NCBI RefSeq assembly: GCF_003011965.1
Contig: NZ_PXWG01000010.1
Coordinates: 1-64,000 of the forward strand
Length of the DNA stretch: 64,000 nt
Source of the DNA: Streptosporangium nondiastaticum
GTDB lineage: Bacteria; Actinomycetota; Actinomycetes; Streptomycetales; Streptomycetaceae
Direction: 5' to 3'
The translations under genes were made by a program, and so were the position numbers. Of this stretch, positions 1 to 8,344 are shown piece by piece. How positions within the stretch are numbered: position 1 is the first letter of the stretch; each line of letters begins with the position of its first letter. A model generated the notes under the pieces. The model was not told where the DNA came from. It saw only the letters and a list, made by a program, of their open reading frames with translations, and did no database searches.

Positions 1-57
1 GCAGAACCGCGGCCCGGGACGCCTCGGGCCGCGCCTGCGCGGGAGGCGCCGCGGGCG

Positions 58-63
58 TATCGT
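58..63 (+). promoter_or_regulatory. Candidate -10 box (TATCGT) for the gene at 71
   Basis: TATCGT lies 7 nt before the ATG at 71, the spacing expected when transcription starts at the start codon itself. No ribosome binding site is seen. A leaderless transcript is inferred. Confidence 0.4.
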
Positions 64-70
64 TCCCGCC

Positions 71-781
71 ATGCTCGTCGCCGCCGCCGTATGCCCCTGC
101 CCGCCGCTGCTCGTCCCTGAGGTCGCCGCCGGAGCCGCACCCGAGCTGGACGACCTGCGGGCCGCATGCCTCGACGCGGTGGGCGTCCTCGCCGCCGCCC
201 GCCCCGACCGCCTCGTCGTCCTCGGCCCCGCGCCCCTGGACGGCCGGGGGCCGCACCCGCAGGGCGCGCGCGGCTCGTTCCGCGGCCTCGGCGTGGACCT
301 CGACGTCCGCCTGGGGCAGGGCGCGCCCGCGGACGGCCGGGAGCTCCCGCAGTCCCTGGCGGTCGCTGCCTGGCTGCTGGACCGTACGCGCTGGGCCGTC
401 GCGCCCGTCGAGGGCCTGGGCGTCGGGGAGCCGCTGGACCCCGAGCGCTGCCTCGCGGCCGGGCGCGAGCTGGCCGGAGCCGACGGCCGGACCGCCCTGC
501 TGGTGATGGGCGACGGCAGCGCCTGCCGCACGCTCAAGGCACCGGGCTACCTCGACGAGCGGGCCGCCGGCTTCGACGCGGAGGCGGCACGGGCGCTGGG
601 CGCCGCCGACACCGCGGCCCTGGCCGCGCTCGACACCGCACTCGCCCAGGAGCTGAAGGCCGCGGGCCGTGCCCCGTGGCAGGTGCTCGCCGGAGCGGGC
701 GAGGGCGCGGGGCTCAAGGGACAGCTGCTGTACGACGAGGCGCCCTACGGGGTGGGGTACTTCGTGGCGACGTGGTCGTAG
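71..781 (+). CDS. Class III extradiol dioxygenase-like protein, probably non-catalytic
   Basis: A 236-residue protein resembling the LigB-type class III extradiol dioxygenase fold family that sits upstream of miaA in many actinobacteria (mycobacterial Rv2729c-like, from memory). The N-terminus MLVAAAVCPCPPLLVPE matches the family's first strand, where active enzymes usually carry metal-binding histidines; here cysteines and prolines occupy that place, and histidines are almost absent from the whole chain. A metal-dependent dioxygenase reaction is therefore unlikely and the substrate is unknown. The protein has no signal peptide or membrane segment and should be cytoplasmic. It converges on the small antitoxin-like gene at 1033, with a hairpin between them. 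Confidence 0.7.
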   Translation: MLVAAAVCPCPPLLVPEVAAGAAPELDDLRAACLDAVGVLAAARPDRLVVLGPAPLDGRGPHPQGARGSFRGLGVDLDVRLGQGAPADGRELPQSLAVAAWLLDRTRWAVAPVEGLGVGEPLDPERCLAAGRELAGADGRTALLVMGDGSACRTLKAPGYLDERAAGFDAEAARALGAADTAALAALDTALAQELKAAGRAPWQVLAGAGEGAGLKGQLLYDEAPYGVGYFVATWS

Positions 782-958
782 GCCCGGCGCGCCGCCTCTG
801 AGCGGCCTCAGGCCGCCGTGACGGGCCCGTGAGGAGCCCGGGGGCCCTGCGGGTCCCCTCGCGCCGAACGGCGGCGAGGGGGCCGTACAGGCCCTCAGCG
901 GCTTCTCGCGCGGGGCGGCCGGGCTCGCGACCGGGCATCCCCGGTGCCTCCGGACACA

Positions 959-996
959 GCGACGGGGCGCGGAGCCGATGCTCCGCGCCCCGTCGC
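959..996. terminator. Hairpin terminator, 17-bp stem
   Basis: A perfect 17-bp inverted repeat (arm starting GCGACGGGGC) around a CGAT loop lies between the convergent genes ending at 781 and 1033. It can act in both directions; there is no T tract, as is usual in Streptomyces. Confidence 0.7.
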
Positions 997-1032
997 CGAC
1001 GAGGTCAGTGGGCCGGGACAGCCCGGCGATCC

Positions 1033-1284
1033 TCAGGAGGCCTGACCGCCCGGGGAGCCGCCTTCCTTGCCGCCCTCCTTCTCGGCGAGCCGCTCGATGG
1101 CGTCCTTGGCCTTGCCGGTGCCCGTCTGGATCCGGCTGCTGTACTTGCCCTTGGTCTTCTCGTCGACGACCTTGGCGGCCTTCTCCAGCCCCTGCTCGAT
1201 CTTGTCCCCGTGCTGCTGCGCGAGATCCCCGATCTTGTCCTTCGCTGGGGCGAGCTTGGCCTTGAGAGTGTCCAACAGGCCCAT
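1033..1284 (-). CDS. MT0933-type antitoxin-like protein
   Basis: An 83-residue Lys/Ala/Gly-rich protein starting MGLLDTLKAKLAPAKDKIGD, the pattern of the MT0933 (Rv0909-like) antitoxin family. The chain is largely charged amphipathic helix with a disordered Gly/Ser tail. In mycobacteria the family member pairs with a toxin gene of the Rv0910 type. No such partner is visible here: the neighbour at 1316 is another small acidic protein and the flank at 782-1032 is non-coding. It may be a free-standing antitoxin homologue or a stress-related helical protein; the family name does not prove an antitoxin function. Confidence 0.65.
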   Translation of the reverse strand: MGLLDTLKAKLAPAKDKIGDLAQQHGDKIEQGLEKAAKVVDEKTKGKYSSRIQTGTGKAKDAIERLAEKEGGKEGGSPGGQAS

Positions 1285-1315
1285 GGCGCCTTCCCTCGTC
1301 TTCCTGGTTCAAGAG

Positions 1316-1555
1316 CTACTTACGGGCGCCCTCACCGGCCTCGCTGTCCGCAGCCTTCTCCGCCGACTGCTGCTTGGGGATCTCGACCCCCTCGCCGGCC
1401 TGAGCCTCGGCCTCGGCCTCGCCGGACTCCTCCGCCCCGGCCGCCTCGGCCTCCGTCGCGGCGGCGTCGGCCGATTCCGCCGTCAGAGTGGCCGTTGCCG
1501 CCTCTTCGGTTGACGCCTCGGACGACTTGCGGCGAAACCTTGAAAACACGCCCAT
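1316..1555 (-). CDS. Small acidic low-complexity protein
   Basis: A 79-residue protein with a short basic N-terminus (MGVFSRFRRK) followed by an Ala/Glu-rich, almost certainly disordered chain. I recognise no domain. It sits 31 bp upstream of the antitoxin-like gene on the same strand, so the two may be cotranscribed, and it is divergent from miaA. Homologues in this position are, as far as I recall, annotated only as hypothetical. The function is unknown. Confidence 0.6.
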   Translation of the reverse strand: MGVFSRFRRKSSEASTEEAATATLTAESADAAATEAEAAGAEESGEAEAEAQAGEGVEIPKQQSAEKAADSEAGEGARK

Positions 1556-1748
1556 ATCTACTCCATTACCTTACTGGTGTGAGCGAAACCCCGCGCCGCC
1601 CGGTCCGCGCCGGGGCGCCGATCCGTGGAACAGCTGCCTCCGGCACGTGAAACCGGCCGCCGGGACCTCGCAACAGGCAACGAACCCGGCAGCGCCGCGT
1701 CACGTCGCTCGTTCGTGGGGTGCGGTCAGGGTTTGCGAGACTGATCCG

Positions 1749-2699
1749 GTGAAAAACCCGGTGAAAAACGCAGTTCCCGCCCCGCGGGTCATCGCCGTCG
1801 TGGGTCCCACGGCGGCCGGCAAGTCCGACCTCGGCGTCGCCCTCGCCCAGCACTTGGGCGGGGAGGTCGTCAACGCCGACTCCATGCAGCTGTACCGGGG
1901 CATGGACATCGGCACCGCCAAGCTGACCCTGGAGGAACGGCAGGGCGTGCCGCACCACCTCCTGGACATCTGGGACGTGACCGAGACCGCGAGCGTCGCC
2001 GAGTACCAGCGGCTGGCCCGCGCGGAGATCGACCGGCTCCTCGCCGAGGGCCGCACCCCCGTGCTCGTCGGCGGCTCCGGCCTCTACATCAAGGGCACGA
2101 TCGACGCCCTGGACTTCCCCGGCACCGACCCGGCCGTCCGCGCCCGCCTGGAGGAGGAGCTGGCCGAGCGGGGCCCCGGCGTCCTGCACGCCCGCCTCGC
2201 CGCCGCCGACCCGGCCGCCGCCCGAGCCATCCTGCCCGGCAACGGCCGACGCATCGTGCGCGCCCTGGAGGTCATCGAGATCACCGGCCGGCCCTTCACC
2301 GCGAACCTGCCGGGCGAGGAGCCCGTCTACGACGCCCTGCAGATCGGTGTCGACGTCGAGCGCCCCGAGCTGGACGAGCGGATCACCCTGCGCGTGGACC
2401 GCATGTGGGAGGCGGGCCTCGTCGACGAGGTGCGGGAGCTGGAGCGGCAGGGCCTGCGCGAGGGCCGCACCGCCTCCCGCGCCCTCGGCTACCAGCAGGT
2501 GCTCGCCTTCCTGGCGGGGGAGTGCACCGAGGACGAGGCGCGCGCCGAGACCGTACGGGCCACCAAGCGGTTCGCGCGCCGCCAGGACTCGTGGTTCCGC
2601 AAGGACAGCCGGGTCCACTGGCTGAGCGGAGCGGCCGACCGCAGGGCGGAACTGCCCGGGCTCGCGCTGGCGTTGCTCGAACGGGCGGTCACAGCCTGA
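1749..2699 (+). CDS. miaA: tRNA dimethylallyltransferase MiaA
   Basis: MiaA transfers a dimethylallyl group to A37 of tRNAs that read UNN codons, the first step towards ms2i6A. The 316-residue chain starting at GTG 1749 has the P-loop GPTAAGKSDL at residues 15-24, the DSMQLYRGMDIGTAK motif, and the SVAEYQ and GGSGLYI motifs of the family, and it has the usual bacterial length. A second GTG at 1761 is an alternative start; neither has a strong ribosome binding site. It is followed by a small membrane protein gene and dapF on the same strand, an arrangement conserved in actinobacteria. Confidence 0.96.
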   Translation: MKNPVKNAVPAPRVIAVVGPTAAGKSDLGVALAQHLGGEVVNADSMQLYRGMDIGTAKLTLEERQGVPHHLLDIWDVTETASVAEYQRLARAEIDRLLAEGRTPVLVGGSGLYIKGTIDALDFPGTDPAVRARLEEELAERGPGVLHARLAAADPAAARAILPGNGRRIVRALEVIEITGRPFTANLPGEEPVYDALQIGVDVERPELDERITLRVDRMWEAGLVDEVRELERQGLREGRTASRALGYQQVLAFLAGECTEDEARAETVRATKRFARRQDSWFRKDSRVHWLSGAADRRAELPGLALALLERAVTA

Positions 2700-2799
2700 T
2701 CACGTGATGGCATCGGGACGCTACGCACGCCATTCCGGCCTGCGCGGGCGTGCCATCATCAAGCTTCGATCGAGCCGTGAAGTCCGGGTAGGAGGGCGC

Positions 2800-3285
2800 G
2801 TGGCGATGGAGGCCGGCCCTCGCGACAGACCACAACAGCCGCCGCGGAGGGGGCACCTCCCGGCAGTGGCCGGGGGAGAGCCGGAGGCTCTGACCCCGGA
2901 CGGTCCCGAGGACACCGAAGGGGCCGTCGAGACCGGCAGCGCCGCGCCCGCGTCGTTCCGGGAGCTGCGCCCGCAGCGCAGGCTGCGCATCTGGCAGCTG
3001 GCCCCGATCGTCGGGCTCGCCGCCGTCGGCTCCCTGATGTTCGCCTTCCCGCTCGCCTTCGAGTTCGGCGACGGCGGACCTGTCGTCGCCATGCTCGGCC
3101 TGCTCATCAGCTGCTGCGCCGCGGGCTGGGGGGTGATGGCCGCCCGCCGGGTCGGCTACACCTGGCCCGGCATGCCGGCCCCCGGCTCCGGCGGCCGCCC
3201 GGACTGGCGGTACGCCGCCACGTACGCCCTCGTCGTCGCCCTCGTCGTCGTCCTCGCCGTGTGGCGCGTGGCGCGGCTGCGCTGA
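2800..3285 (+). CDS. Small membrane protein of unknown function between miaA and dapF
   Basis: About 161 residues from GTG 2800 (ATG 2806 is equally possible; AGGAGG at 2790-2795 precedes both). The first 60 residues are hydrophilic. Three hydrophobic segments follow, beginning near IWQLAPIVGLAAVG, GPVVAMLGLLISCCA and YAATYALVVALVVV, so the protein should be anchored in the membrane with its long N-terminus probably in the cytoplasm. I recognise no family. It lies about 75 bp before dapF on the same strand. The function is unknown. Confidence 0.7.
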   Translation: MAMEAGPRDRPQQPPRRGHLPAVAGGEPEALTPDGPEDTEGAVETGSAAPASFRELRPQRRLRIWQLAPIVGLAAVGSLMFAFPLAFEFGDGGPVVAMLGLLISCCAAGWGVMAARRVGYTWPGMPAPGSGGRPDWRYAATYALVVALVVVLAVWRVARLR

Positions 3286-3347
3286 GCGAGGCCGCAGCAG
3301 TGGGGCGGGCCGGGGCCCTCGCCGGGGGGACGGCGGGCCCGTCCCCG

Positions 3348-3353
3348 TACCAT
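3348..3353 (+). promoter_or_regulatory. Candidate -10 box (TACCAT) for dapF
   Basis: TACCAT ends 6 nt before the dapF GTG at 3360, with no ribosome binding site in between. This suggests a leaderless dapF transcript. Confidence 0.4.
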
Positions 3354-3359
3354 CGAACC

Positions 3360-4250
3360 GTGAGCACCACACAGATCGCCTTCCTCAAGGGCCACGGCAC
3401 CGAGAACGACTTCGTGATCATCCCGGACTACGACGGCCGCATCGAGCTGTCGCCGGCCGCCGTCGCCCGTCTGTGCGACCGCCGCGCGGGCATCGGCGCC
3501 GACGGCGTGCTCCGGGTCGTCCGGTCCGCGGCCCACCCCGAGGCGCGCGCCATGGCCGGCGAGGCCGAGTGGTTCATGGACTACCGCAACAGCGACGGCA
3601 GCATCGCCGAGATGTGCGGCAACGGCGTCCGGGTCTTCGCCCGCTACCTCCGTCACGCGGGCCTCGTCGAGGCGGGCGACCTGTCCGTCGCGACCCGCGC
3701 GGGCGTCCGGCAGGCCCACATCGCCAAGGACGGCCCCGACGGCACGCCCGGCGGGATCACCGTCGGCATGGGGCGGGCCGTGCTCCCCGAGGGCGAGGTG
3801 ACCGTCACCGTCGGCGGCCGCAGCCGCCCCGCCCGCAACGTGAACATGGGCAACCCGCACGCCGTCACCTTCGTCGGCCACCTCGACGAGGCCGGCGACC
3901 TGTACACCGCCCCCGGCGTCGCCCCGGCCGCCGCCTACCCGCACGGCGCCAACGTCGAGTTCGTGGCCGACCGCGGCCCGCGGCACGTCGCCATGCGCGT
4001 CCACGAGCGCGGCTCCGGCGAGACCCGCTCCTGCGGCACGGGCGCCTGCGCGGTGATGGTCGCGACCGCCCGCCGGGACGGCCTCGACCCCGCCGTCACC
4101 GGCCTCCCCGTCACGTACACCGTCGACGTCCCGGGCGGGCGCCTGGTGATCAGCGAGGCGCCGGACGGCACGGTCGAGATGACCGGCCCCGCCGTGATCG
4201 TCGCGGAGGGCGCCTTCGACCCGTCCTGGCTGGCCGCGGCGCTCGCCTGA
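3360..4250 (+). CDS. dapF: Diaminopimelate epimerase DapF
   Basis: DapF converts LL- to meso-diaminopimelate for lysine and peptidoglycan synthesis; Streptomyces walls themselves keep the LL form, so here it mainly serves lysine synthesis. The 296-residue protein shows both catalytic cysteines in their signature motifs, Cys86 in EMCGNGVR and Cys225 in SCGTGAC. The GTG at 3360 gives the typical N-terminus (MSTTQIAFLKGHGTENDF) and follows a -10-like hexamer by 6 nt. The gene is followed by the second RelA/SpoT homologue after about 200 bp. Confidence 0.96.
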   Translation: MSTTQIAFLKGHGTENDFVIIPDYDGRIELSPAAVARLCDRRAGIGADGVLRVVRSAAHPEARAMAGEAEWFMDYRNSDGSIAEMCGNGVRVFARYLRHAGLVEAGDLSVATRAGVRQAHIAKDGPDGTPGGITVGMGRAVLPEGEVTVTVGGRSRPARNVNMGNPHAVTFVGHLDEAGDLYTAPGVAPAAAYPHGANVEFVADRGPRHVAMRVHERGSGETRSCGTGACAVMVATARRDGLDPAVTGLPVTYTVDVPGGRLVISEAPDGTVEMTGPAVIVAEGAFDPSWLAAALA

Positions 4251-4447
4251 GGACACCTCGCCCGAGGACGCCACTACCTCCTTTCCGCTCCGTCCGCCGG
4301 GCTCCGTGCGGCGTGGCTCGCTCGAATGGGTGATCCGTTTCACTCTGGGCGAGAGCGGGTGAGCAGCGCGTGATGGGCTCGGTAGCATCAAGCACCGGTA
4401 CGGAGGCGCGCAGCCGACCGCCGGTCGACGCTGCCGGAGGTGCCCCC

Positions 4448-6574
4448 ATGAGCACGGACGCCACGCCCGAAGGTGTTCCAGGCCGCTGGCGCGGCCGCGC
4501 CCGCCTCGACCTGAGACGGCTGGGGCGGGCGGCCCTCGGCGGGTCGGGCTCGCGCGGCAGGCTGCCGGACGCCATCGACCACGTCGCCAAGGTGCACCGC
4601 GCCCACCACCCGGGCGCGGACCTCGACATCCTGCGGCGCGCCTATCTGCTCGCGGAGTCCTCCCACCGCGGCCAGACCCGCAAGAGCGGCGAGCCGTACA
4701 TCACCCACCCGCTCGCCGTCACCCTCATCCTCGCCGAGCTGGGCGCCGAGACGACGACCCTGACCGCCTCCCTCCTCCACGACACCGTCGAGGACACCGA
4801 AGTGACGCTGGACCAGGTCCGCGCGCAGTTCGGCGAGGAGGTCCGCTTCCTGGTCGACGGCGTCACCAAACTGGAGAAGGTCGACTACGGCGCGGCCGCC
4901 GAGCCGGAGACCTTCCGCAAGATGCTCGTGGCCACCGGCAACGACGTCCGCGTCATGTCCATCAAGCTCGCCGACCGGCTGCACAACATGCGCACGCTCG
5001 GCGTGATGCGCCCCGAGAAGCAGGTCCGCATCGCCAAGGTCACCCGGGACGTCCTGATCCCGCTCGCCGAGCGGCTGGGCGTCCAGGCGCTCAAGACGGA
5101 GCTGGAGGACCTCGTCTTCGCGATCCTCCACCCCGAGGAGTACGCCCGCACCCGCGAATTCGTCCTCGGGCGCGCCGACGGCCTCGCGACCCTGGAGGCG
5201 ACGGCGGAGCGGGTCCGGGCGGTCCTGCGCGAGGCGGACATCGCGGCCGACGTCCTCGTCAAGCAGCGCCACTTCGTCTCCGTGCACCGGGTGCGCCTCA
5301 AGCGGGCGGAGGTGACGGGCTCGGACCTCGGCAGGCTGCTCGTGCTGGTCGCGGAGGACGCCGACTGCTACGGCGTCCTCGGCGAGCTGCACACGTGCTT
5401 CACTCCGTTCATCTCGGAGTTCAAGGACTTCATCGCCACCCCGAAGTTCAACCTCTACCAGTCGCTGCACACGGCGGTGGCGTGCCCCGGCGGGGAGGCC
5501 GCGCAAGTCCTCATCCGCACCCACCAGATGCACAGGGTCGCCGAGGCCGGCGTCGTCGCCCTGGGCAATCCGTACGCGGCCCCGGAGACCCCTGACGCCA
5601 CGGACGGCGAGCGCGTCGACCCCACCCGGCCCGGCTGGCTCTCCCGGCTCCTGCAGTGGCAGCAGGCCACGCCCGACCCCGACACCTTCTGGACCTCGCT
5701 CCGCGACGAGCTCGCCCTGGACCGCGAGATCACCGTCTTCCGCGCCGACGGCGGCACCATCGGCCTGCCCGTCGGGTCGAGCTGCGTCGACGCCGCCTAC
5801 GCCCAGCACGGGGACGGCGGGCACAGCTGCATCGGCGCCCGCGTCAACGGCCGCCTCGTCACCCTCAGCACCGTGCTGCGCGACGGCGACACCCTGCAGC
5901 TGCTGATGTCCCGCGACAGCGCCTCCGGGCCCTCGCCGGACTGGACGGAGCACGCCCGTACGCCCGCCGCGCGGATCGCCATCGAGCGCTGGCTGGCGAC
6001 CCATCCCGCGGCCGAGGCGACCCCGCCCGTGCCGCTCGCGCCGGGCCGCCCCTGCCCGCCTCCCCGGGCCACCGCGCCGGCCGCGCGGTGGCCCGTCGCC
6101 GTCACGGCCGACGGGGCGGACCTGGCGGCCGCGAGCGTCCGGCTGGCGGGCTGCTGTACGCCCGTGCCGCCCGACGAGGTCACCGGCTTCGCGGTGCGCG
6201 GCGGCGCCGTCACGGTGCACCGGACGCAGTGCCCGGCGGTGCACCGCATGGTCACCTCCGGCCGGCAGCCCGTCGGCGTCCGCTGGAGCAGCCCCGAGGA
6301 AGGCGGCGCCTGCGGCTACCGCGTCACCCTGCGCGCCGAATCGTTCAGCAGGCCGCACCTCCTGGCCGACCTCACGGAGGCCATCGCCGCCGAAGGGGCG
6401 GCGGTCATCTCGGCGGCCGTCGAGCCGCCCCACGAGCAGCGCGTGCGCCACACCTACACCCTCCAGCTGCCGGACGCCGACCGGCTGCCGGAGCTGATGC
6501 GCGCCATGCGGCGGGTGCCGGGGGTCTACGACGTGGCGCGGGCCGGCCGGCCGGTGGCCACGGCGCGCCTCTAG
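4448..6574 (+). CDS. rshA: RelA/SpoT-family protein RshA, synthetase domain apparently degenerate
   Basis: A 708-residue Rel-type protein, started at ATG 4448 because GGAGG lies 7 nt upstream. The HD hydrolase domain is intact: YITHP, then LLHDTVEDT with His111-Asp112, then KLADRLHNMRT. The synthetase domain keeps YQSLHT and an FKD motif, but where active enzymes have GRPKH this protein has VKQRH, where they have RFKD it has EFKD, and where they have EVQIRT it has QVLIRT, so the catalytic Glu is lost. TGS, cysteine-containing (AGCCTPVP) and ACT regions follow. S. coelicolor has a second such gene, rshA, at this locus. The likely role is (p)ppGpp hydrolysis, with weak or no synthesis. Confidence 0.9.
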   Translation: MSTDATPEGVPGRWRGRARLDLRRLGRAALGGSGSRGRLPDAIDHVAKVHRAHHPGADLDILRRAYLLAESSHRGQTRKSGEPYITHPLAVTLILAELGAETTTLTASLLHDTVEDTEVTLDQVRAQFGEEVRFLVDGVTKLEKVDYGAAAEPETFRKMLVATGNDVRVMSIKLADRLHNMRTLGVMRPEKQVRIAKVTRDVLIPLAERLGVQALKTELEDLVFAILHPEEYARTREFVLGRADGLATLEATAERVRAVLREADIAADVLVKQRHFVSVHRVRLKRAEVTGSDLGRLLVLVAEDADCYGVLGELHTCFTPFISEFKDFIATPKFNLYQSLHTAVACPGGEAAQVLIRTHQMHRVAEAGVVALGNPYAAPETPDATDGERVDPTRPGWLSRLLQWQQATPDPDTFWTSLRDELALDREITVFRADGGTIGLPVGSSCVDAAYAQHGDGGHSCIGARVNGRLVTLSTVLRDGDTLQLLMSRDSASGPSPDWTEHARTPAARIAIERWLATHPAAEATPPVPLAPGRPCPPPRATAPAARWPVAVTADGADLAAASVRLAGCCTPVPPDEVTGFAVRGGAVTVHRTQCPAVHRMVTSGRQPVGVRWSSPEEGGACGYRVTLRAESFSRPHLLADLTEAIAAEGAAVISAAVEPPHEQRVRHTYTLQLPDADRLPELMRAMRRVPGVYDVARAGRPVATARL

Positions 6575-6738
6575 CCGGGGGCGGGGCGGCCGGCGGCGGG
6601 AGGCGGCCGGGAGTGGAGTGACGGTTTTCGTCCCCCTGGGCAGGGAGCCGCTCGTACAGCCTTCCGGGCACGCTCGTACGGGTGGGGCGGCGCCGTGCCG
6701 CCACTGCGCAGGGGTCCCGCGCTGATAGCGATGGACGC

Positions 6739-8211
6739 ATGCCGCAGTCACCCGGGAAACCCGCCCTGATCCCCTGGCGGACCGTGCGCCGCCGCGCCGC
6801 CCTCGCCGTCGTCACGGCCCTCCTCGTCGGCGCAGCGGCCCCACCCTCCGCGAGCCCCCAGGGCGTCGGCGACCGGCTCTTCCCGGATCTCGGCAACCCC
6901 GGCTACGACGTCGCCGCCTACGACATCAAGTTTGACTACCACGCCAACAGCCGGCCGCTCGACGCCGTCACGACCATCGCGGCACGGGCCACCACCGGCC
7001 TGGACCACTTCAACCTCGACTTCTCGGGCGGCACGGTCCGCTCGGTGACGGTCAACGGCCTGCCCGCCCAGTTCGCCTCCGCCAAGGAGGACCTCGTCGT
7101 CACCCCGTCCGTCGCCCTGCCCGCCGAGGGCCTCTTCACCGTCGTGGTCCGGCACACCAGCGACCCGCGCGACCCCAAGGACGGCGGCTGGATCCGCACC
7201 AAGGACGGGCTGGTCATGGCCAATCAGGCCGACGCGGGGCACCGGGTCTTCCCCTGCAACGACCACCCCTCCGACAAGGCCCGCTTCACCTTCCACGTCA
7301 CCGCCCCCAGCGGCCTGACGGTCGTCGCCAACGGCCGGCCGGAGGGCCGCGCGGCCCGGGGCGCGAACACCGCCTGGACGTACCGCACCGAGCACCCCAT
7401 GGCCACCGAGCTCGCCCAGGTCGCCATCGGCCGCTCCGCCGTCGTCCACCGCACGGGGCCCCACGGCCTGCCCGTACGGGACGTCGTCCCGGCGGCCGAC
7501 CGGCAACGCGTGGAGAAGTGGGCGTCCAAGACGCCCGAACAGATCGCCTGGATGGAGGGGAAGACCGGCCGCTACCCGTTCGAGAACTACGGCGTGCTGA
7601 TCGCCGACGCGTCGACCGGCTTCGAGCTGGAGACGCAGACCCTGTCCCTCTTCGAGCGCGGCCTGTTCGTCCGGGACGACCTCCCCGCCTGGTACCTCGA
7701 GTCCATCATGGTCCACGAGCTGGCCCACCAGTGGTTCGGCGACAGCGTCAGCCCGGCGACCTGGTCCGACCTCTGGCTCAACGAGGCCCACGCCACCTGG
7801 TACGAGGCGCTGTACGCCGAGCACAAGGGCGGCCGCACGCTCGACGCCCGGATGCGGGCCGCCTACGAGCACTCCGACGCCTGGCGCGGCGACGGCGGGC
7901 CGCCCGCCCTGCCGAAGCCGCCCGACCCCGGCAGGCGGATCAGCATCTTCCGGCCCGTCGTCTACGACGGGGGCGCGCTCGTGCTCTACGCGCTGCGGCA
8001 GAAGATCGGGGCGGCGTCCTTCGACCGCCTGGAGCGCGAGTGGGTCAACGCCCACCGGGACGAGACCGCCACCACGGCCGACTTCACCGCCCTCGCCTCC
8101 CAGGTCTCCGGCCAGGACCTGAAGGAATTCCTGCAGGACTGGCTCTACGGCCCGAAGACCCCGCCCATGCCCGGCCACGCCGACTGGAAGGCCGGGGCGA
8201 AACCCGCGTGA
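6739..8211 (+). CDS. Secreted M1-family zinc metallopeptidase
   Basis: About 490 residues with a Sec-type signal peptide (basic PWRTVRRRAA followed by a hydrophobic stretch to about residue 38). The catalytic core has the zinc site HELAH at 326-330 and Glu349 in WLNEAHATW, the exact HEXXH-X18-E spacing of gluzincins. The exopeptidase motif GxMEN is replaced by GFELETQ, as in shorter bacterial M1 proteins. It lacks the large C-terminal domain of aminopeptidase N. It probably trims extracellular peptides. GTG 6682 would add 19 residues; ATG 6739 gives the better signal peptide. It is followed by hflX after 133 bp. Confidence 0.88.
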   Translation: MPQSPGKPALIPWRTVRRRAALAVVTALLVGAAAPPSASPQGVGDRLFPDLGNPGYDVAAYDIKFDYHANSRPLDAVTTIAARATTGLDHFNLDFSGGTVRSVTVNGLPAQFASAKEDLVVTPSVALPAEGLFTVVVRHTSDPRDPKDGGWIRTKDGLVMANQADAGHRVFPCNDHPSDKARFTFHVTAPSGLTVVANGRPEGRAARGANTAWTYRTEHPMATELAQVAIGRSAVVHRTGPHGLPVRDVVPAADRQRVEKWASKTPEQIAWMEGKTGRYPFENYGVLIADASTGFELETQTLSLFERGLFVRDDLPAWYLESIMVHELAHQWFGDSVSPATWSDLWLNEAHATWYEALYAEHKGGRTLDARMRAAYEHSDAWRGDGGPPALPKPPDPGRRISIFRPVVYDGGALVLYALRQKIGAASFDRLEREWVNAHRDETATTADFTALASQVSGQDLKEFLQDWLYGPKTPPMPGHADWKAGAKPA

Positions 8212-8344
8212 CGCTCCGGCGGCGGCGTGGGACCATCGACGCGTCGGCGGGGCCGCCGGCCGCGGGAATCCCCGGGGCCGCTCGCGCGTTGTCGACGGTG
8301 CGGCCGCTCCACGGCCGCCACCTCCCAACGATGCAAAGGATCAA

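Noticed and set aside
4388-6751. Long minus-strand frame opposite rshA
   Set aside because: It is a GC-skew artefact with a low-complexity translation and no conserved motif.
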